In this document: positions 34,700-43,259 of the stretch, in pieces | Layout: every line of letters starts with the position of its first letter | Numbering within the stretch: the first letter of the stretch is position 1 | Assembly (NCBI RefSeq): GCF_000238095.2 | Contig: NZ_JH815225.1 | Location: 1,527,160-1,591,159 of the forward strand | Direction of reading: 5' to 3' | Origin: Peptoanaerobacter stomatis | Lineage (GTDB): Bacteria; Bacillota; Clostridia; Peptostreptococcales; Filifactoraceae | Length of the DNA stretch: 64,000 nt | Translations under genes and position numbers: made by a program | Notes under the pieces: model-generated | The model's database searches: none | Told to the model about the DNA's origin: nothing | The model's input: only the letters and a program-made list of their open reading frames with translations

Positions 34700-35578
34700 T
34701 CATTGACTGATACATACGTTACAATCTGAACATCCATTGCATATACTTCTGCTACCGCAATACTTGCAATTTTCTTTATAATGAGGTTTATACAGATATT
34801 CGCTCGGAATTTCTATGCCGAAGCCGTCAACTAACTTATATTTTATTTCTTTTCCTTCGTAATTCATATTTGACTTATGTGCCATTTGACTTTGAAGTTT
34901 TTTGCTCGGCAGATTATATCTTTTCCCATCTTTTATAAAAACTGTTCCGGTTTCCATAAAGCAAAAATTTATATCATATTTTTCGCATTGATTTCTAAGT
35001 GATTTTACCCAATCAAAATCACATGGTCTTGCTCCGTCATAGTTTTCGCCACCACAGACAACCTGCTCTATATCTCCTGTTTTTAAATAAGATTCTATAT
35101 TTATTTCACTTAAAAGCGGGGCACATACTATGCCCTTATGTTTAAATGGCAACTTCAACAATATAGGAACTCTTTCGTCAGCTCTTTTTTGATTTTCACA
35201 AGTCACATTTAAAAATATATTTTCCCATCCGTTTCCCCAATATTGAGGTAGGCATTGCTCCACTCTTTGTATTCTCTTTGTGAGTATCAAAAACTTTACA
35301 TCACTTCTAATACGCATCATTTCCCACACTTCATCTCTCCACTTGTCCGCCTCTTCTAAGAAAAAATCGGATGTCAAACACAATCTTATAAGCTCTCCAC
35401 TTTTTATTTTGTAATGACCGTTTCTGTTTTTTTGTAGCGGATAGTTGAAATTGGTCTTTACCTTGTATATATCTGAACCTTTTTTGTCTCTTTTTTTATC
35501 AAGGTAATACATATAGCAGTTGTCACAACCTTCGCTATATTTAATACACCCATGCCATGGATTCCATATGTCGTGCAT
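34700..35578 (-). CDS. DUF5131 (phage Gp37/Gp68-like) protein with a Cys-rich tail
   Basis: 292 residues. The N-terminus shows WNPWHGC, then SEGCDNCYM, giving C-x6-C-x2-C (Cys11, 18, 21), which resembles a radical-SAM cluster loop. LCLTSDFFLEEADKWRDEVW, ILTKR and VVCGGENYDGARPCDFDWV follow as in the family. The last 25 residues add six cysteines (CKYC, then CNGC and CNVC), suggesting a second metal site. Function is not established; the resemblance to radical SAM TIM barrels is known for the family. AGGAG precedes the ATG. Often carried by phages and mobile elements. Confidence 0.85.
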   Translation of the reverse strand: MHDIWNPWHGCIKYSEGCDNCYMYYLDKKRDKKGSDIYKVKTNFNYPLQKNRNGHYKIKSGELIRLCLTSDFFLEEADKWRDEVWEMMRIRSDVKFLILTKRIQRVEQCLPQYWGNGWENIFLNVTCENQKRADERVPILLKLPFKHKGIVCAPLLSEINIESYLKTGDIEQVVCGGENYDGARPCDFDWVKSLRNQCEKYDINFCFMETGTVFIKDGKRYNLPSKKLQSQMAHKSNMNYEGKEIKYKLVDGFGIEIPSEYLYKPHYKENCKYCGSRSICNGCSDCNVCISQ

Positions 35579-35616
35579 TTTATCTCCTATAAAACTGTAT
35601 AAAGTCTTAATAATTT

Positions 35617-36279
35617 TTATATATCTTCTCTAATCATTTGTGCAATGCGTTTTTTGTCAGATAAATCATCAAAATGCTTTTTCAATTTGAATTTATCATC
35701 AGACATCAGGTTTATATTATCCGATATATCTATAACCGTATCTATATCATGCTCTACCAATATACAGGTATTTCCTGTCTCATTATGCAGTGAAACAAAA
35801 AATTTTTTTATATCTTCTTTTAGTTTCAAATCTATAGATTTAAAAGGCTCGTCAAGCAACATTATTTCAGATTTTACTATGAAGGCTCTTAATATATTGA
35901 TTCTTTGACGCATACCTCCGCTTAGTTTTGTCGGATAATAGTTGCTGTATTCCTTAATACCGCATTTTTCAAGGGCAGTTGTTATAATATCGTAGGCATT
36001 TTTTTCATCATCAAGCACCAATTTAAGATTGTCAAAAACGCTCAAATAGTCTATCAACCTATCATCTTGAAATATGAATGATATTTTTTTGCCTTGAAAA
36101 TCACTTATATCACCTGAATATTCTTTGTCCAAACCTGACAATATATTGAGCAAGGTGGTTTTACCTATGCCTGAACGTCCTATTATCGAATTAATCTTAT
36201 TTTTCTTTATATTTAGCGTCAGGTTCTCTATTATCACATTGCCATCATATTTTTTAGTTAAATTCTCTATCTTGTACAT
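35617..36279 (-). CDS. ABC transporter ATP-binding protein (SsuB/TauB-like), orphan
   Basis: 220 residues. Walker A GRSGIGKTTLL (about 34-44), Q-loop FIFQDDRLID, signature LSGGMRQRI, Walker B IMLLDEPFKSID and switch His in LVEHD. The Q-loop and size fit the nitrate/sulfonate/taurine class, which works with a BPD permease and a periplasmic-type lipoprotein. Neither lies beside it, but exactly such a permease and lipoprotein without an ATPase lie at 60963-62712. It starts 12 bases after the small gene at 36292 and has only a weak ribosome site, so translation is probably coupled to that gene. Confidence 0.9.
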   Translation of the reverse strand: MYKIENLTKKYDGNVIIENLTLNIKKNKINSIIGRSGIGKTTLLNILSGLDKEYSGDISDFQGKKISFIFQDDRLIDYLSVFDNLKLVLDDEKNAYDIITTALEKCGIKEYSNYYPTKLSGGMRQRINILRAFIVKSEIMLLDEPFKSIDLKLKEDIKKFFVSLHNETGNTCILVEHDIDTVIDISDNINLMSDDKFKLKKHFDDLSDKKRIAQMIREDI

Positions 36280-36291
36280 AATATTAAAAAG

Positions 36292-36642
36292 TCAGTTTTT
36301 CTCAAGCACAAATACCGTACCTTTATCAATCAGTGCTGTATCTTTATTTGAGCTTAAAAAAATCAGCTTATCTCCATCAATTTGAAATTTATATAAATCA
36401 TTAATACCATCAAGTATCAATATATTTCCCTCTACTTTATACTTACCGATTGGAACATATGATGTAGCTATGTTTCTCACAAACTCAAACTCATTATTTT
36501 CTTTAAGCAAAACATAGGAATAACTGCCATCTTCTAATGTACCATAAGCATACATCCCCAATTTTATATCTTTTCTACTCAATGTATAAATACTTAAAAT
36601 AACAGCTATAATACACATCACTAATACAATCACTTTTTTCAC
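36292..36642 (-). CDS. Membrane-anchored protein of unknown function
   Basis: 116 residues. One N-terminal hydrophobic helix (about 3-20) acts as anchor or uncleaved signal; the remainder (YAYGTLEDGSYSYVLLKENN, then VGKYKVEG-like beta strands) looks like a small extracytoplasmic beta-barrel domain. GTG start with AAGGAG 8 bases upstream. It lies directly ahead of the orphan ABC ATPase and is likely in its transcript. Family not recognised. Confidence 0.65.
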   Translation of the reverse strand: MKKVIVLVMCIIAVILSIYTLSRKDIKLGMYAYGTLEDGSYSYVLLKENNEFEFVRNIATSYVPIGKYKVEGNILILDGINDLYKFQIDGDKLIFLSSNKDTALIDKGTVFVLEKN

Positions 36643-36707
36643 ATCTGTCTCTCCTTATAATCAAAAAATTAAGATTTTGTAAAGTCTTAACAACAAAAAT
36701 ACCCATT

Positions 36708-36836
36708 ATACTAAACTTCTATAAAATAACGGTGCAAAATAGAAAAATAAGATATAATGTCTTTCAAAAAAGATATGCTCAAAAGTATAACTTTAAGGGA
36801 TTTTAACATGGTATCTATTTGGGGCAATATTAGTAT
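36708..36836 (+). repeat. 129-bp MITE-like repeat (ATACTA family, long form), copy 1
   Basis: Starts ATACTAAACTTCTATAAAAT and ends GCAATATTAGTAT. The copy at 45292-45420 has the same length and differs at only seven positions. The ends form a short imperfect inverted repeat (ATACTAAACTT against ATACTAATATT). Confidence 0.88.
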
Positions 36837-36869
36837 TATTTACTAACTCTCAGTATTTGAATCATTAAT

Positions 36870-37235
36870 TCAATAATATACCTTGATTATATAAAAATCC
36901 GATTTTATAACACCTTCTTTTTTGATTACAACTTGGTATTTATAGATATTTTCCGATAGTTTATCTGATACACTCGTTTCTACTTGATATTCGTCTATGT
37001 TTTTATAAGACGTTATCTCGCTATTGCTGTTTAATGAGAGTATGCAGTCTTTTTCATCTTCCATTATTTCAATCAATCTTTTTGCTTGTATATACTTGAT
37101 TTTATCTTGTCTTACGGCATTTACAGTCTGCATTATGGGTATTGACAAAATAAGTATACATATCATGGATAAAATTGTATCTATAAGTGCAAATCCTCTT
37201 GATGCACGTTTATTTTTTAAATAAATATTCTCCAT
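36870..37235 (-). CDS. Type IV pilin-like protein (lone pseudopilin)
   Basis: 121 residues. A basic leader ending in RASRG precedes FALIDTILSMICILILS, a type III signal: cleavage after Gly, mature Phe1, with Asp instead of the usual Glu at mature position 5, then the hydrophobic N-terminal helix. The mature domain is short with one Cys. Probably a minor pseudopilin processed by a prepilin peptidase that is not in this window. It follows tsaE by 34 bases on the minus strand, 3 kb from the pilus cluster on the other strand. Confidence 0.75.
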   Translation of the reverse strand: MENIYLKNKRASRGFALIDTILSMICILILSIPIMQTVNAVRQDKIKYIQAKRLIEIMEDEKDCILSLNSNSEITSYKNIDEYQVETSVSDKLSENIYKYQVVIKKEGVIKSDFYIIKVYY

Positions 37236-37269
37236 TGCAATCTCCGTTTATGACGATATTTACAACTTT

Positions 37270-37731
37270 TTATTTCAACAAATTTTCAATTTCATCTGCA
37301 ATACTCATATATTTCTTACCGACTGATATTATCTCAACATCTCGTGCATCATCATATTTGGTAAATTTAAATTTTAAATAGTTTTTCGACAATGAACTTT
37401 CAAACTTATCTGCCCATTCTATTATTATTATAGCCTTTTTGTTAGAGAGATAATCGTCAAAACCTATACCGTACAATTCGCTTTCTTCTTCCAATCTGTA
37501 AAAATCGAAGTGATATATTGTTTTTGCATTTGCATTATATTCATTGACTATATTAAATGTAGGACTTGGAATATCCTCTATACCTGTGAGTGAATGTATT
37601 ATAGCTTTTGAAAGTGTGGTTTTACCACTTCCGAGATCTCCCACAAGTGCAAGAGTAACACCGTCTTTCAACAAGCTTGATATTTTTTCTCCGAAATCTA
37701 CAGTTTCTTTTTCTCCTTTTAAACTAATCAT
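37270..37731 (-). CDS. tsaE: tRNA threonylcarbamoyladenosine biosynthesis ATPase TsaE
   Basis: 153 residues from the ATG at 37731 (AGGAG 7 bases upstream; the frame extends 12 codons further without such a site). Walker A LVGDLGSGKTTLSKA, SPTFNIVNEY and the FDFYRLEEESEL segment are diagnostic. It works with TsaB and TsaD in t6A37 synthesis, but neither gene is in the window; in Firmicutes tsaE is often next to tsaB, so the partner may have moved. Length is typical. Confidence 0.94.
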   Translation of the reverse strand: MISLKGEKETVDFGEKISSLLKDGVTLALVGDLGSGKTTLSKAIIHSLTGIEDIPSPTFNIVNEYNANAKTIYHFDFYRLEEESELYGIGFDDYLSNKKAIIIIEWADKFESSLSKNYLKFKFTKYDDARDVEIISVGKKYMSIADEIENLLK

Positions 37732-37847
37732 AAGCAACTCCTGAATAAACTTTTTATATAATATCAAGATTATATCATTTTTTTAAATTTTAGTAATAAT
37801 ATTTATATAAAAACAAAAATAAATTAAGAAATCGTTTATAATAAAAA

Positions 37848-37876
37848 TTGATTTTTTTTTAAAGTTTTAGTATAAT
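37848..37876 (+). promoter_or_regulatory. Promoter of rex
   Basis: TTGATT (37848-37853), a 17-base spacer, TATAAT (37871-37876), about 66 bases before the start codon. Confidence 0.7.
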
Positions 37877-37942
37877 AACAATAGTTAAATTTTTAATTAA
37901 TAAATTACATATATTAATAAATTATTAATCTTGGAGGATTAT

Positions 37943-38578
37943 ATGTATCAAAAAAAAATATCTATGAATGTTATAAGGCGATTGCCTAAATATCATAGTT
38001 ATCTTATAGAATTAATGGAACGTGGAGTTGTAAAAGTATCTTCAAGAGAACTCAGTGAAATAACAGGTTTTACAGCATCTCAAATAAGACAGGATTTAAA
38101 TAATTTCGGCGGATTCGGCAAGCAAGGCTCAGGTTATGAAGTAGAATTGTTGTTTAAAGAAATAAGTGACATTCTCGGACTGAATATGAGCTATAAAACA
38201 ATAATAATAGGTGCCGGCAATCTCGGACAGGCAATAGCAAATTATCCGGGATTCAAAAAATATGCACTTGACATAAAAGCACTGTTTGACGTAAATCCGA
38301 AACTGATCGGAATGAAAATACACTCACTTGATGTTTTGGATATAGATACAATCTCTGATTACATAAAAGATAACAATATTGAAATAGCAATAATATGTAC
38401 ACCTAAAGAAGCTGTAAAAAAAGTAGCACGCATATTAGAAAAAACAAATATAAAGGGCATATGGAATTTTGCACCGGTAGATTTTACAGTAAATGCTGAT
38501 ATAAAGGTAGAAAGTGTAAACCTTACCGACTCTCTATTCGTGTTATCCTATATGATCAGCCAAGAAGAAAAAAATTAA
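37943..38578 (+). CDS. rex: Redox-sensing transcriptional repressor Rex
   Basis: 211 residues from the ATG at 37943 (GGAGG 5 bases upstream; the longer frame starts at a TTG that overlaps this site). The N-terminal winged helix (about 1-75) has VSSRELSEITGFTASQIRQD then LNNFGGFGKQGSGY. The Rossmann domain opens with IIGAGNLGQAI and senses the NADH/NAD+ ratio. Rex normally represses fermentation and electron-transfer genes when NAD+ is high. I searched by eye for its operator near rnf, fprA and the fusion gene and saw no clean site. Confidence 0.95.
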   Translation: MYQKKISMNVIRRLPKYHSYLIELMERGVVKVSSRELSEITGFTASQIRQDLNNFGGFGKQGSGYEVELLFKEISDILGLNMSYKTIIIGAGNLGQAIANYPGFKKYALDIKALFDVNPKLIGMKIHSLDVLDIDTISDYIKDNNIEIAIICTPKEAVKKVARILEKTNIKGIWNFAPVDFTVNADIKVESVNLTDSLFVLSYMISQEEKN

Positions 38579-38587
38579 ATATCAGAC

Positions 38588-38629
38588 AAAAAAGCCTACA
38601 TTTTAATCGCATCGAATGTAGGTTTTTTA
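38588..38629 (+). terminator. Terminator after rex
   Basis: AAAAAAGCCTACATT pairs with AATGTAGGTTTTTT across a 12-base loop, with a T-run. Confidence 0.9.
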
Positions 38630-38933
38630 TATATAAAATGAAAAAAACTGTTAAATTTTTTTAACACATATGGTATGATACTATGTAACTTTATAAATAT
38701 TAATTTCATACTTTAATACTATCGCTGTATATAAAATGAAAATTTATCTTTTCATACAATAAAATATTGATTTTTATATTAAATATAGGCTAAAATTTTT
38801 TTATAAGCAAAATTGCTCATACTTTTATAAATATCTATATTTAATTTGGTAATAGTATTAAACAAAAATTCGTATAATATTTACATTAATTTGAATATTG
38901 ATTGAGTTTTATAATCTGAATTAGGAGGGTTAA
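38630..38933. other. Intergenic region upstream of the HD-domain gene
   Basis: 304 AT-rich bases. It holds TGTTAAATTTTTTTAACA (about 38648-38665), an inverted repeat reminiscent of a Rex site but with a spacer two bases too long, and TATAAT at about 38875 lacking a good -35 box. Confidence 0.4.
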
Positions 38934-40229
38934 ATGAGTTCGTTCATTATAAGAGATGTAATACACGGCGATATAGAATTTGACGATAAAATTAAACAGA
39001 TACTTAATTGTCCGGAATTTCAAAGACTTCACAGAATACATCAATTAAGCTGTGAATATCTCGTATTTCCAACTGCAACACATACCAGATTTTCTCACTC
39101 CATAGGCACCTATCATGTAATGAAAAAACTCATTGAGCATTTCACAGTAAAATTAGAAGAAAAAGGATATAAAGTAAAAAAAGAGGACAAACAATTAGCT
39201 TATGTTGCCGCACTGCTTCACGATATAGGACATGGTGCTTTTTCCCACACATTTGAAAAAATATTTTCACTCAAATCTCATGAAGCATGGACTATGGCAA
39301 TAATAAAAGATAAAAATACACATATCCATAAAAAAATAATAAAACTTTATGGCAAAGCATTTTTACAAAAATTGATTGACGTAATGTCCAAATCATATAA
39401 AAATCAAGAATCTTCCAATATATTCAGTATAATTGCAACACTTGTAAGCTCTCAAACAGACGCCGACAGAATGGATTATCTGCTCAGAGATTCATACTTT
39501 ACAAGTGTTACCAACGGCAGATATGATATAGAAAGACTAATAAAATCCTTCGGAGTTACACAGATAAATTTGGAGCTTAGAATATATATAAACGAAAAAT
39601 ATATGTCTACATTGGAAGAATATGTGCTTGCAAGATATTTTATGCACAAAGAAGTATATCAGCACACTACAAAAAGACATATGGAGATTTGTCTTTGTCT
39701 TATATTTAAACGTGTAAAAGAAATATTGGTGTCAAAAACAAAAATATTTTGCGATGATGCCCTAAAAAATCTCATACTTAAAAAAAATATAACCGTATCT
39801 GACTATCTTAAAACAGATGACAGTTATTTTATGTATCACATTATGTCTTGGACAAAAAGCAAGGACGATATACTCGTATTCTTATGCAACTGTTTCTTGA
39901 ACAGAGAGCAATTTGACATAGAAGTATCATATGATGAAGAAATGCTCAAATCCAAAATAAACAAACTGCTTGCAAAACACAATAAACAAGAAATAAAAGA
40001 TTTGAATGATGAATATTTTTATATAGAAACCCAAAAACAAGTAAATCTGTATGTAAGTTCAACTGAAAATATATGGATAAAATCTAAGGATGATGACAAG
40101 CTCTACGACTTATCTCAAAAGTCACTAATAATAAATAGGGAAAATGCCATAAAAGATTATAGTTCAAAAAATATATTTATAAGTAGCACCCTATTCAAGA
40201 TTATATATGGAATAGATTTACAACTATGA
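38934..40229 (+). CDS. HD-domain phosphohydrolase (COG1078, YwfO-like)
   Basis: 431 residues. Metal ligands: His in ATHTRFSHSIGTYHV, the HD pair in ALLHDIGHGAFSHTFE, and Asp in TDADRMDYLLRDSYFTS. The region following (TNGRYDIERLIKS) is typical of the dGTPase-related COG1078 family. Members hydrolyse nucleotides, some being dNTP triphosphohydrolases; the substrate of this one is not determined. The C-terminal 150 residues are charged and less conserved. GGAGGG precedes the ATG. Single gene between rex and the pilus cluster. Confidence 0.9.
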   Translation: MSSFIIRDVIHGDIEFDDKIKQILNCPEFQRLHRIHQLSCEYLVFPTATHTRFSHSIGTYHVMKKLIEHFTVKLEEKGYKVKKEDKQLAYVAALLHDIGHGAFSHTFEKIFSLKSHEAWTMAIIKDKNTHIHKKIIKLYGKAFLQKLIDVMSKSYKNQESSNIFSIIATLVSSQTDADRMDYLLRDSYFTSVTNGRYDIERLIKSFGVTQINLELRIYINEKYMSTLEEYVLARYFMHKEVYQHTTKRHMEICLCLIFKRVKEILVSKTKIFCDDALKNLILKKNITVSDYLKTDDSYFMYHIMSWTKSKDDILVFLCNCFLNREQFDIEVSYDEEMLKSKINKLLAKHNKQEIKDLNDEYFYIETQKQVNLYVSSTENIWIKSKDDDKLYDLSQKSLIINRENAIKDYSSKNIFISSTLFKIIYGIDLQL

Positions 40230-40346
40230 GTTTATTCATAATTTTTTTAGGGTATTAATAAAAAAGTTTATGTTAAATACATTGTTAATATTTATTTTTA
40301 AAATATTTTTTTTAAACATTCTATATTGATGAGGTGAATTAGTTTT

Positions 40347-41372
40347 ATGAAGAGTAACTTGCTTACAAATAGTGAGCTTTCACTATTTTGCTATCAGCTG
40401 TCTTTGATATTTAAATCAGGCATACCGCTTGATGAAGCAATGTCGGTATTCACAGATGAGATGAGCACCCCTGTGCTTAAAAAAATCGCAGAAGACATAA
40501 AAGAAAGTGTCAGCATGGGAGAAGGACTTCACGAAGCCATCAGAAAACACGAAGAATTTCCTAAGTATATGGTAGGCATGATAGAAATAGCCTATAATAC
40601 AGGAAACTTAGAAGGAGAATTGGAAAGACTGTCCAATTATTATCAAGAGCTTGAAAGACTTAACCAAAAAGTTTCAAATGCTATAACATACCCTATTATA
40701 CTGACAGGGCTTATGTTCATAGTTATAGGTTTTTTGGTGATAAAAGTTATACCTATGTTCAACAATATCCTGCAAAGTATAGGCGGAAGTATGCCTCAAG
40801 CAACTAATATGCTCATAAATGTAGGGATGACACTTAGAAATTATGGACTTATAATCGTAGCCGTACTTGTAATATTAGGATTTGCACTTTATTTTTATAC
40901 AAAGTCAAAATCAGACGCATGGAGATACAACACACCGTTTATAGGAGAAATCAACAAGAAGATATTTTCAGAAAAATTTGCCTTAGGTATGTCAATGCTT
41001 ATGAAAGGCGGATACAGTTTTGATGACGCTCTTGAAGTATATATCCGTTCAATTGAATCAGTATATGCAACATCAGCTCTTAAAAAAGCTCAAAAAAACA
41101 TATTGGAAGGCGAAGATGTAGCTCAAGAGATAAGCAAAGTCAATCTTTTCCCTACATTATTTACAAAAATGCTTACAATAGGATATAAGACAGGAGAATT
41201 GGAAAGCTCTCTTACAAAAGTAGCAAGCGTTTATAAATTGGAAGTCGAAAAAACTATGGATAAAGTAACATCATCAATAGAACCTGCACTTGTAATAATA
41301 TTATCATTAGTTGTAGGTGTTATATTATTTACGGTTATGACACCTCTTATCAGTATAATATCATCACTTTAA
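40347..41372 (+). CDS. pilC: Type II secretion/type IV pilus inner-membrane platform protein (PilC/GspF-like)
   Basis: 341 residues with two GspF domains (about 10-125 and 205-330): LSLFCYQLSLIFKSGIPLDEAM and, in the repeat, EKFALGMSMLMKGGYSFDDAL, each followed by the LPxxxxxMIxIGxxTGxLE-type segment (FPKYMVGMIEIAYNTGNLEG, FPTLFTKMLTIGYKTGELES). Three membrane helices lie near 108-130, 155-178 and 308-335. It anchors the assembly motor. First gene of a compact pilus-type cluster ending with pilT. Slightly shorter than proteobacterial PilC (about 400). Confidence 0.93.
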   Translation: MKSNLLTNSELSLFCYQLSLIFKSGIPLDEAMSVFTDEMSTPVLKKIAEDIKESVSMGEGLHEAIRKHEEFPKYMVGMIEIAYNTGNLEGELERLSNYYQELERLNQKVSNAITYPIILTGLMFIVIGFLVIKVIPMFNNILQSIGGSMPQATNMLINVGMTLRNYGLIIVAVLVILGFALYFYTKSKSDAWRYNTPFIGEINKKIFSEKFALGMSMLMKGGYSFDDALEVYIRSIESVYATSALKKAQKNILEGEDVAQEISKVNLFPTLFTKMLTIGYKTGELESSLTKVASVYKLEVEKTMDKVTSSIEPALVIILSLVVGVILFTVMTPLISIISSL

Positions 41373-41410
41373 TCAAGAATCAGCTTATTTATTAAAAAAG
41401 GAGATATTAT

Positions 41411-41731
41411 ATGGAAGGCAAACAAAAATATAAAAAAATAGGTCTTCTACTTGCAATTATAGTAATCGGATATATAAGTATGTATATATCAAGTATAGAT
41501 AAGTTTTGGGAAAACGGACAGGAAGATACAAATACAGCCATAGAAGATGCGATTAGAAAATCTGCTTTGGAATGTTATGCTTTGGAAGGCAGTTTCCCTC
41601 CGTCAGTAGATTACCTTAAGAAAAATTACGGATTAATAGTAAACGAAGATGCATATTTTTATCACTATCAAGTGACTGCATCCAATATGATACCGGATAT
41701 AAAAGTTGTGAAAAGGTGGAGCAATGAATAA
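41411..41731 (+). CDS. Pilus-cluster membrane-anchored protein, unknown function
   Basis: 106 residues. One N-terminal helix (about 10-25) follows a KQKYKK leader, then an extracytoplasmic domain with ECYALEGSFPPSVDYLKKNY, the pattern seen after the helix in short pseudopilin-like proteins (a processed peptide ladder with SFPPS). No clear G|FxxxE cleavage site. AAAGGAG precedes the ATG. Its stop overlaps the next gene by 8 bases, and it lies inside the pilus operon, so a minor pilus component is likely. Confidence 0.7.
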   Translation: MEGKQKYKKIGLLLAIIVIGYISMYISSIDKFWENGQEDTNTAIEDAIRKSALECYALEGSFPPSVDYLKKNYGLIVNEDAYFYHYQVTASNMIPDIKVVKRWSNE

Positions 41732-42215
41732 AAAGTCTAACGGAAAAACAAGGCTTGAAACTATGCTTGTAATGTTACTGCTCATAGTTTTCGGTATATC
41801 AACATACACCTTAGTAGTAGTAACTGCCACATCATATGAAAAAACACAAGCCGAAACCACAGCAAAAGACAATCTTCGTTTGGCATCATCATATATAGAA
41901 TCAAAATTGAGAAGTGCCGACAAAGATAATGTCAAAATAGTGGACAGCATATTTGACTCACAGTCAAAAGCAATAGTTTTAGAAGAAAAGCTTGAAGGCG
42001 ACACATACCAAACAGCTATATACTACAAAGATAATGCCCTAAGAGAAATCTATATCAAAAAAGGCACACAGTTAGAAGATACTTCAGGTTTTGAAATAGC
42101 AAAAATAGACAAATTTGACATAGAAAAATTGCAAAACAATACACTAAATATTTCGTTTGCAACTTCTGCAAATGGACAGGATTATGATATGCAAACCATT
42201 GTAAATCTAAACTAA
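41724..42215 (+). CDS. Pilus-cluster protein, DUF4860-like
   Basis: 163 residues. A basic N-terminus (NKKSNGKTR) precedes a membrane helix (about 12-32, TMLVMLLLIVFGISTYTLVV), then a globular domain with DNLRLASSYIESKLRSAD, followed by beta strands. This is the layout I recall for DUF4860 proteins of clostridial pilin operons. No prepilin cleavage motif. It starts within the end of the preceding gene (ATG at 41724) and ends 14 bases before the prepilin gene. Probably a structural or minor component. Confidence 0.75.
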   Translation: MNKKSNGKTRLETMLVMLLLIVFGISTYTLVVVTATSYEKTQAETTAKDNLRLASSYIESKLRSADKDNVKIVDSIFDSQSKAIVLEEKLEGDTYQTAIYYKDNALREIYIKKGTQLEDTSGFEIAKIDKFDIEKLQNNTLNISFATSANGQDYDMQTIVNLN

Positions 42216-42229
42216 AAGAGGTGTATATA

Positions 42230-42667
42230 TTGAATAATAAAAATAAAGGCTTTACATTAGCGGAGATGATTATATCAGTAGCAATACTGTCCGTAGTCAG
42301 CATATATATACTGCAAATGTTCTTAGCCACAAAAAATCTCAGCATAAAATCATACGAAATAGATAAATCTCTAAGGATAAGCAAAAATATAATAGAGCTC
42401 ATATCCGCAGGTCAGGACATAGAAAACTCAGAAGATGCACTGCTCTCTAAGATGAGGTTCGAAGACGGTGCATATAAACTTGATTTTGATTCAAATTTTG
42501 ATTTAGCAAATGAAAACAACAAGTTATACACTATGACTATGAGCATAAAAAAAGAAGACGGGCTTAATCAAATAGACATAGAATTTACAAGGTTGAAACC
42601 TTATATTATGAAAAACGAATCAAATATTCAAATATCAAATATAAGCTCTACAAAAAGAATACAATAA
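42230..42667 (+). CDS. Prepilin-type protein with N-terminal cleavage/methylation motif
   Basis: 145 residues from a TTG at 42230 with AGAGGTG 6 bases upstream; the GTG of that site would be a longer start without its own site. Leader MNNKNKG then FTLAEMIISVAILSVVSIYI: cleavage after Gly, mature Phe1 and Glu5, the classic type IV pilin signal. The rest is a small alpha/beta domain without cysteines. A pilin or pseudopilin processed by a PilD-type peptidase encoded elsewhere. Confidence 0.88.
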   Translation: MNNKNKGFTLAEMIISVAILSVVSIYILQMFLATKNLSIKSYEIDKSLRISKNIIELISAGQDIENSEDALLSKMRFEDGAYKLDFDSNFDLANENNKLYTMTMSIKKEDGLNQIDIEFTRLKPYIMKNESNIQISNISSTKRIQ

Positions 42668-42710
42668 TTACAACAAATCTACTCAATAAATTGAAAATAG
42701 GAAGATGATA

Positions 42711-43259
42711 ATGAATAGATTAAATAAAAAACAAAAAAACTCCAAAGGAAGCGCCACAATATTGGTAATATTGATAGTGCTTACAGTCGTACTGTTCGGA
42801 GTTATGAATATGATGAGTGTGTATACATCATACAAAATATCACAAAAAAATTTAAAATGGACAAAACAGTACTACGAATTTGACTCAAAAGCTCAAGTCT
42901 TTGCCAACAATATTGCAAAGAGGATAGACAAATACTCATATAACTCTCAAATAGACCAAAGCGATATATTAGACGAACTGTCAAAAAATATGGCAGATGA
43001 CAGAGAAATATTGATAAATGGAAAAACATTGAATTTACCTATTGACAAAAATCAAAAAATAGCACAAAATAACTATATAGATGTAGGGGTGTACTTCTTA
43101 GGAGAAGATGGTCAAAGAGCCTTTTATATAGACCTGAAAATCCCTCAAGTAAAAGGTAAAAAGCCCTATGAAACATCTTATTGGAATAGAGTTTCCGAAA
43201 GTTTTGAATACAATACAAACCCTGAATTTAGTGAAGGAGAGGAGATAATCATCCAATGA
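42711..43259 (+). CDS. Pilus-cluster protein, PilX-like membrane-anchored
   Basis: 182 residues from the ATG at 42711 (AGGAAG 6 bases upstream; the frame also has an ATG at 42705 that is too close to it). KKQKNSKGSATILVILIVLT opens a hydrophobic helix (about 12-37) like that of PilX/GspK-type minor components, which have a small residue at the cleavage point instead of the Glu5 motif. The remaining domain is hydrophilic. Its stop overlaps the pilT start (ATGA), so it is coupled to it. Exact family uncertain. Confidence 0.7.
   Translation: MNRLNKKQKNSKGSATILVILIVLTVVLFGVMNMMSVYTSYKISQKNLKWTKQYYEFDSKAQVFANNIAKRIDKYSYNSQIDQSDILDELSKNMADDREILINGKTLNLPIDKNQKIAQNNYIDVGVYFLGEDGQRAFYIDLKIPQVKGKKPYETSYWNRVSESFEYNTNPEFSEGEEIIIQ

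Noticed and set aside
38648-38665. Rex operator downstream of rex
   Set aside because: TGTTAA and TTAACA arms are present, but the spacer is six bases instead of four and no regulated promoter can be assigned.
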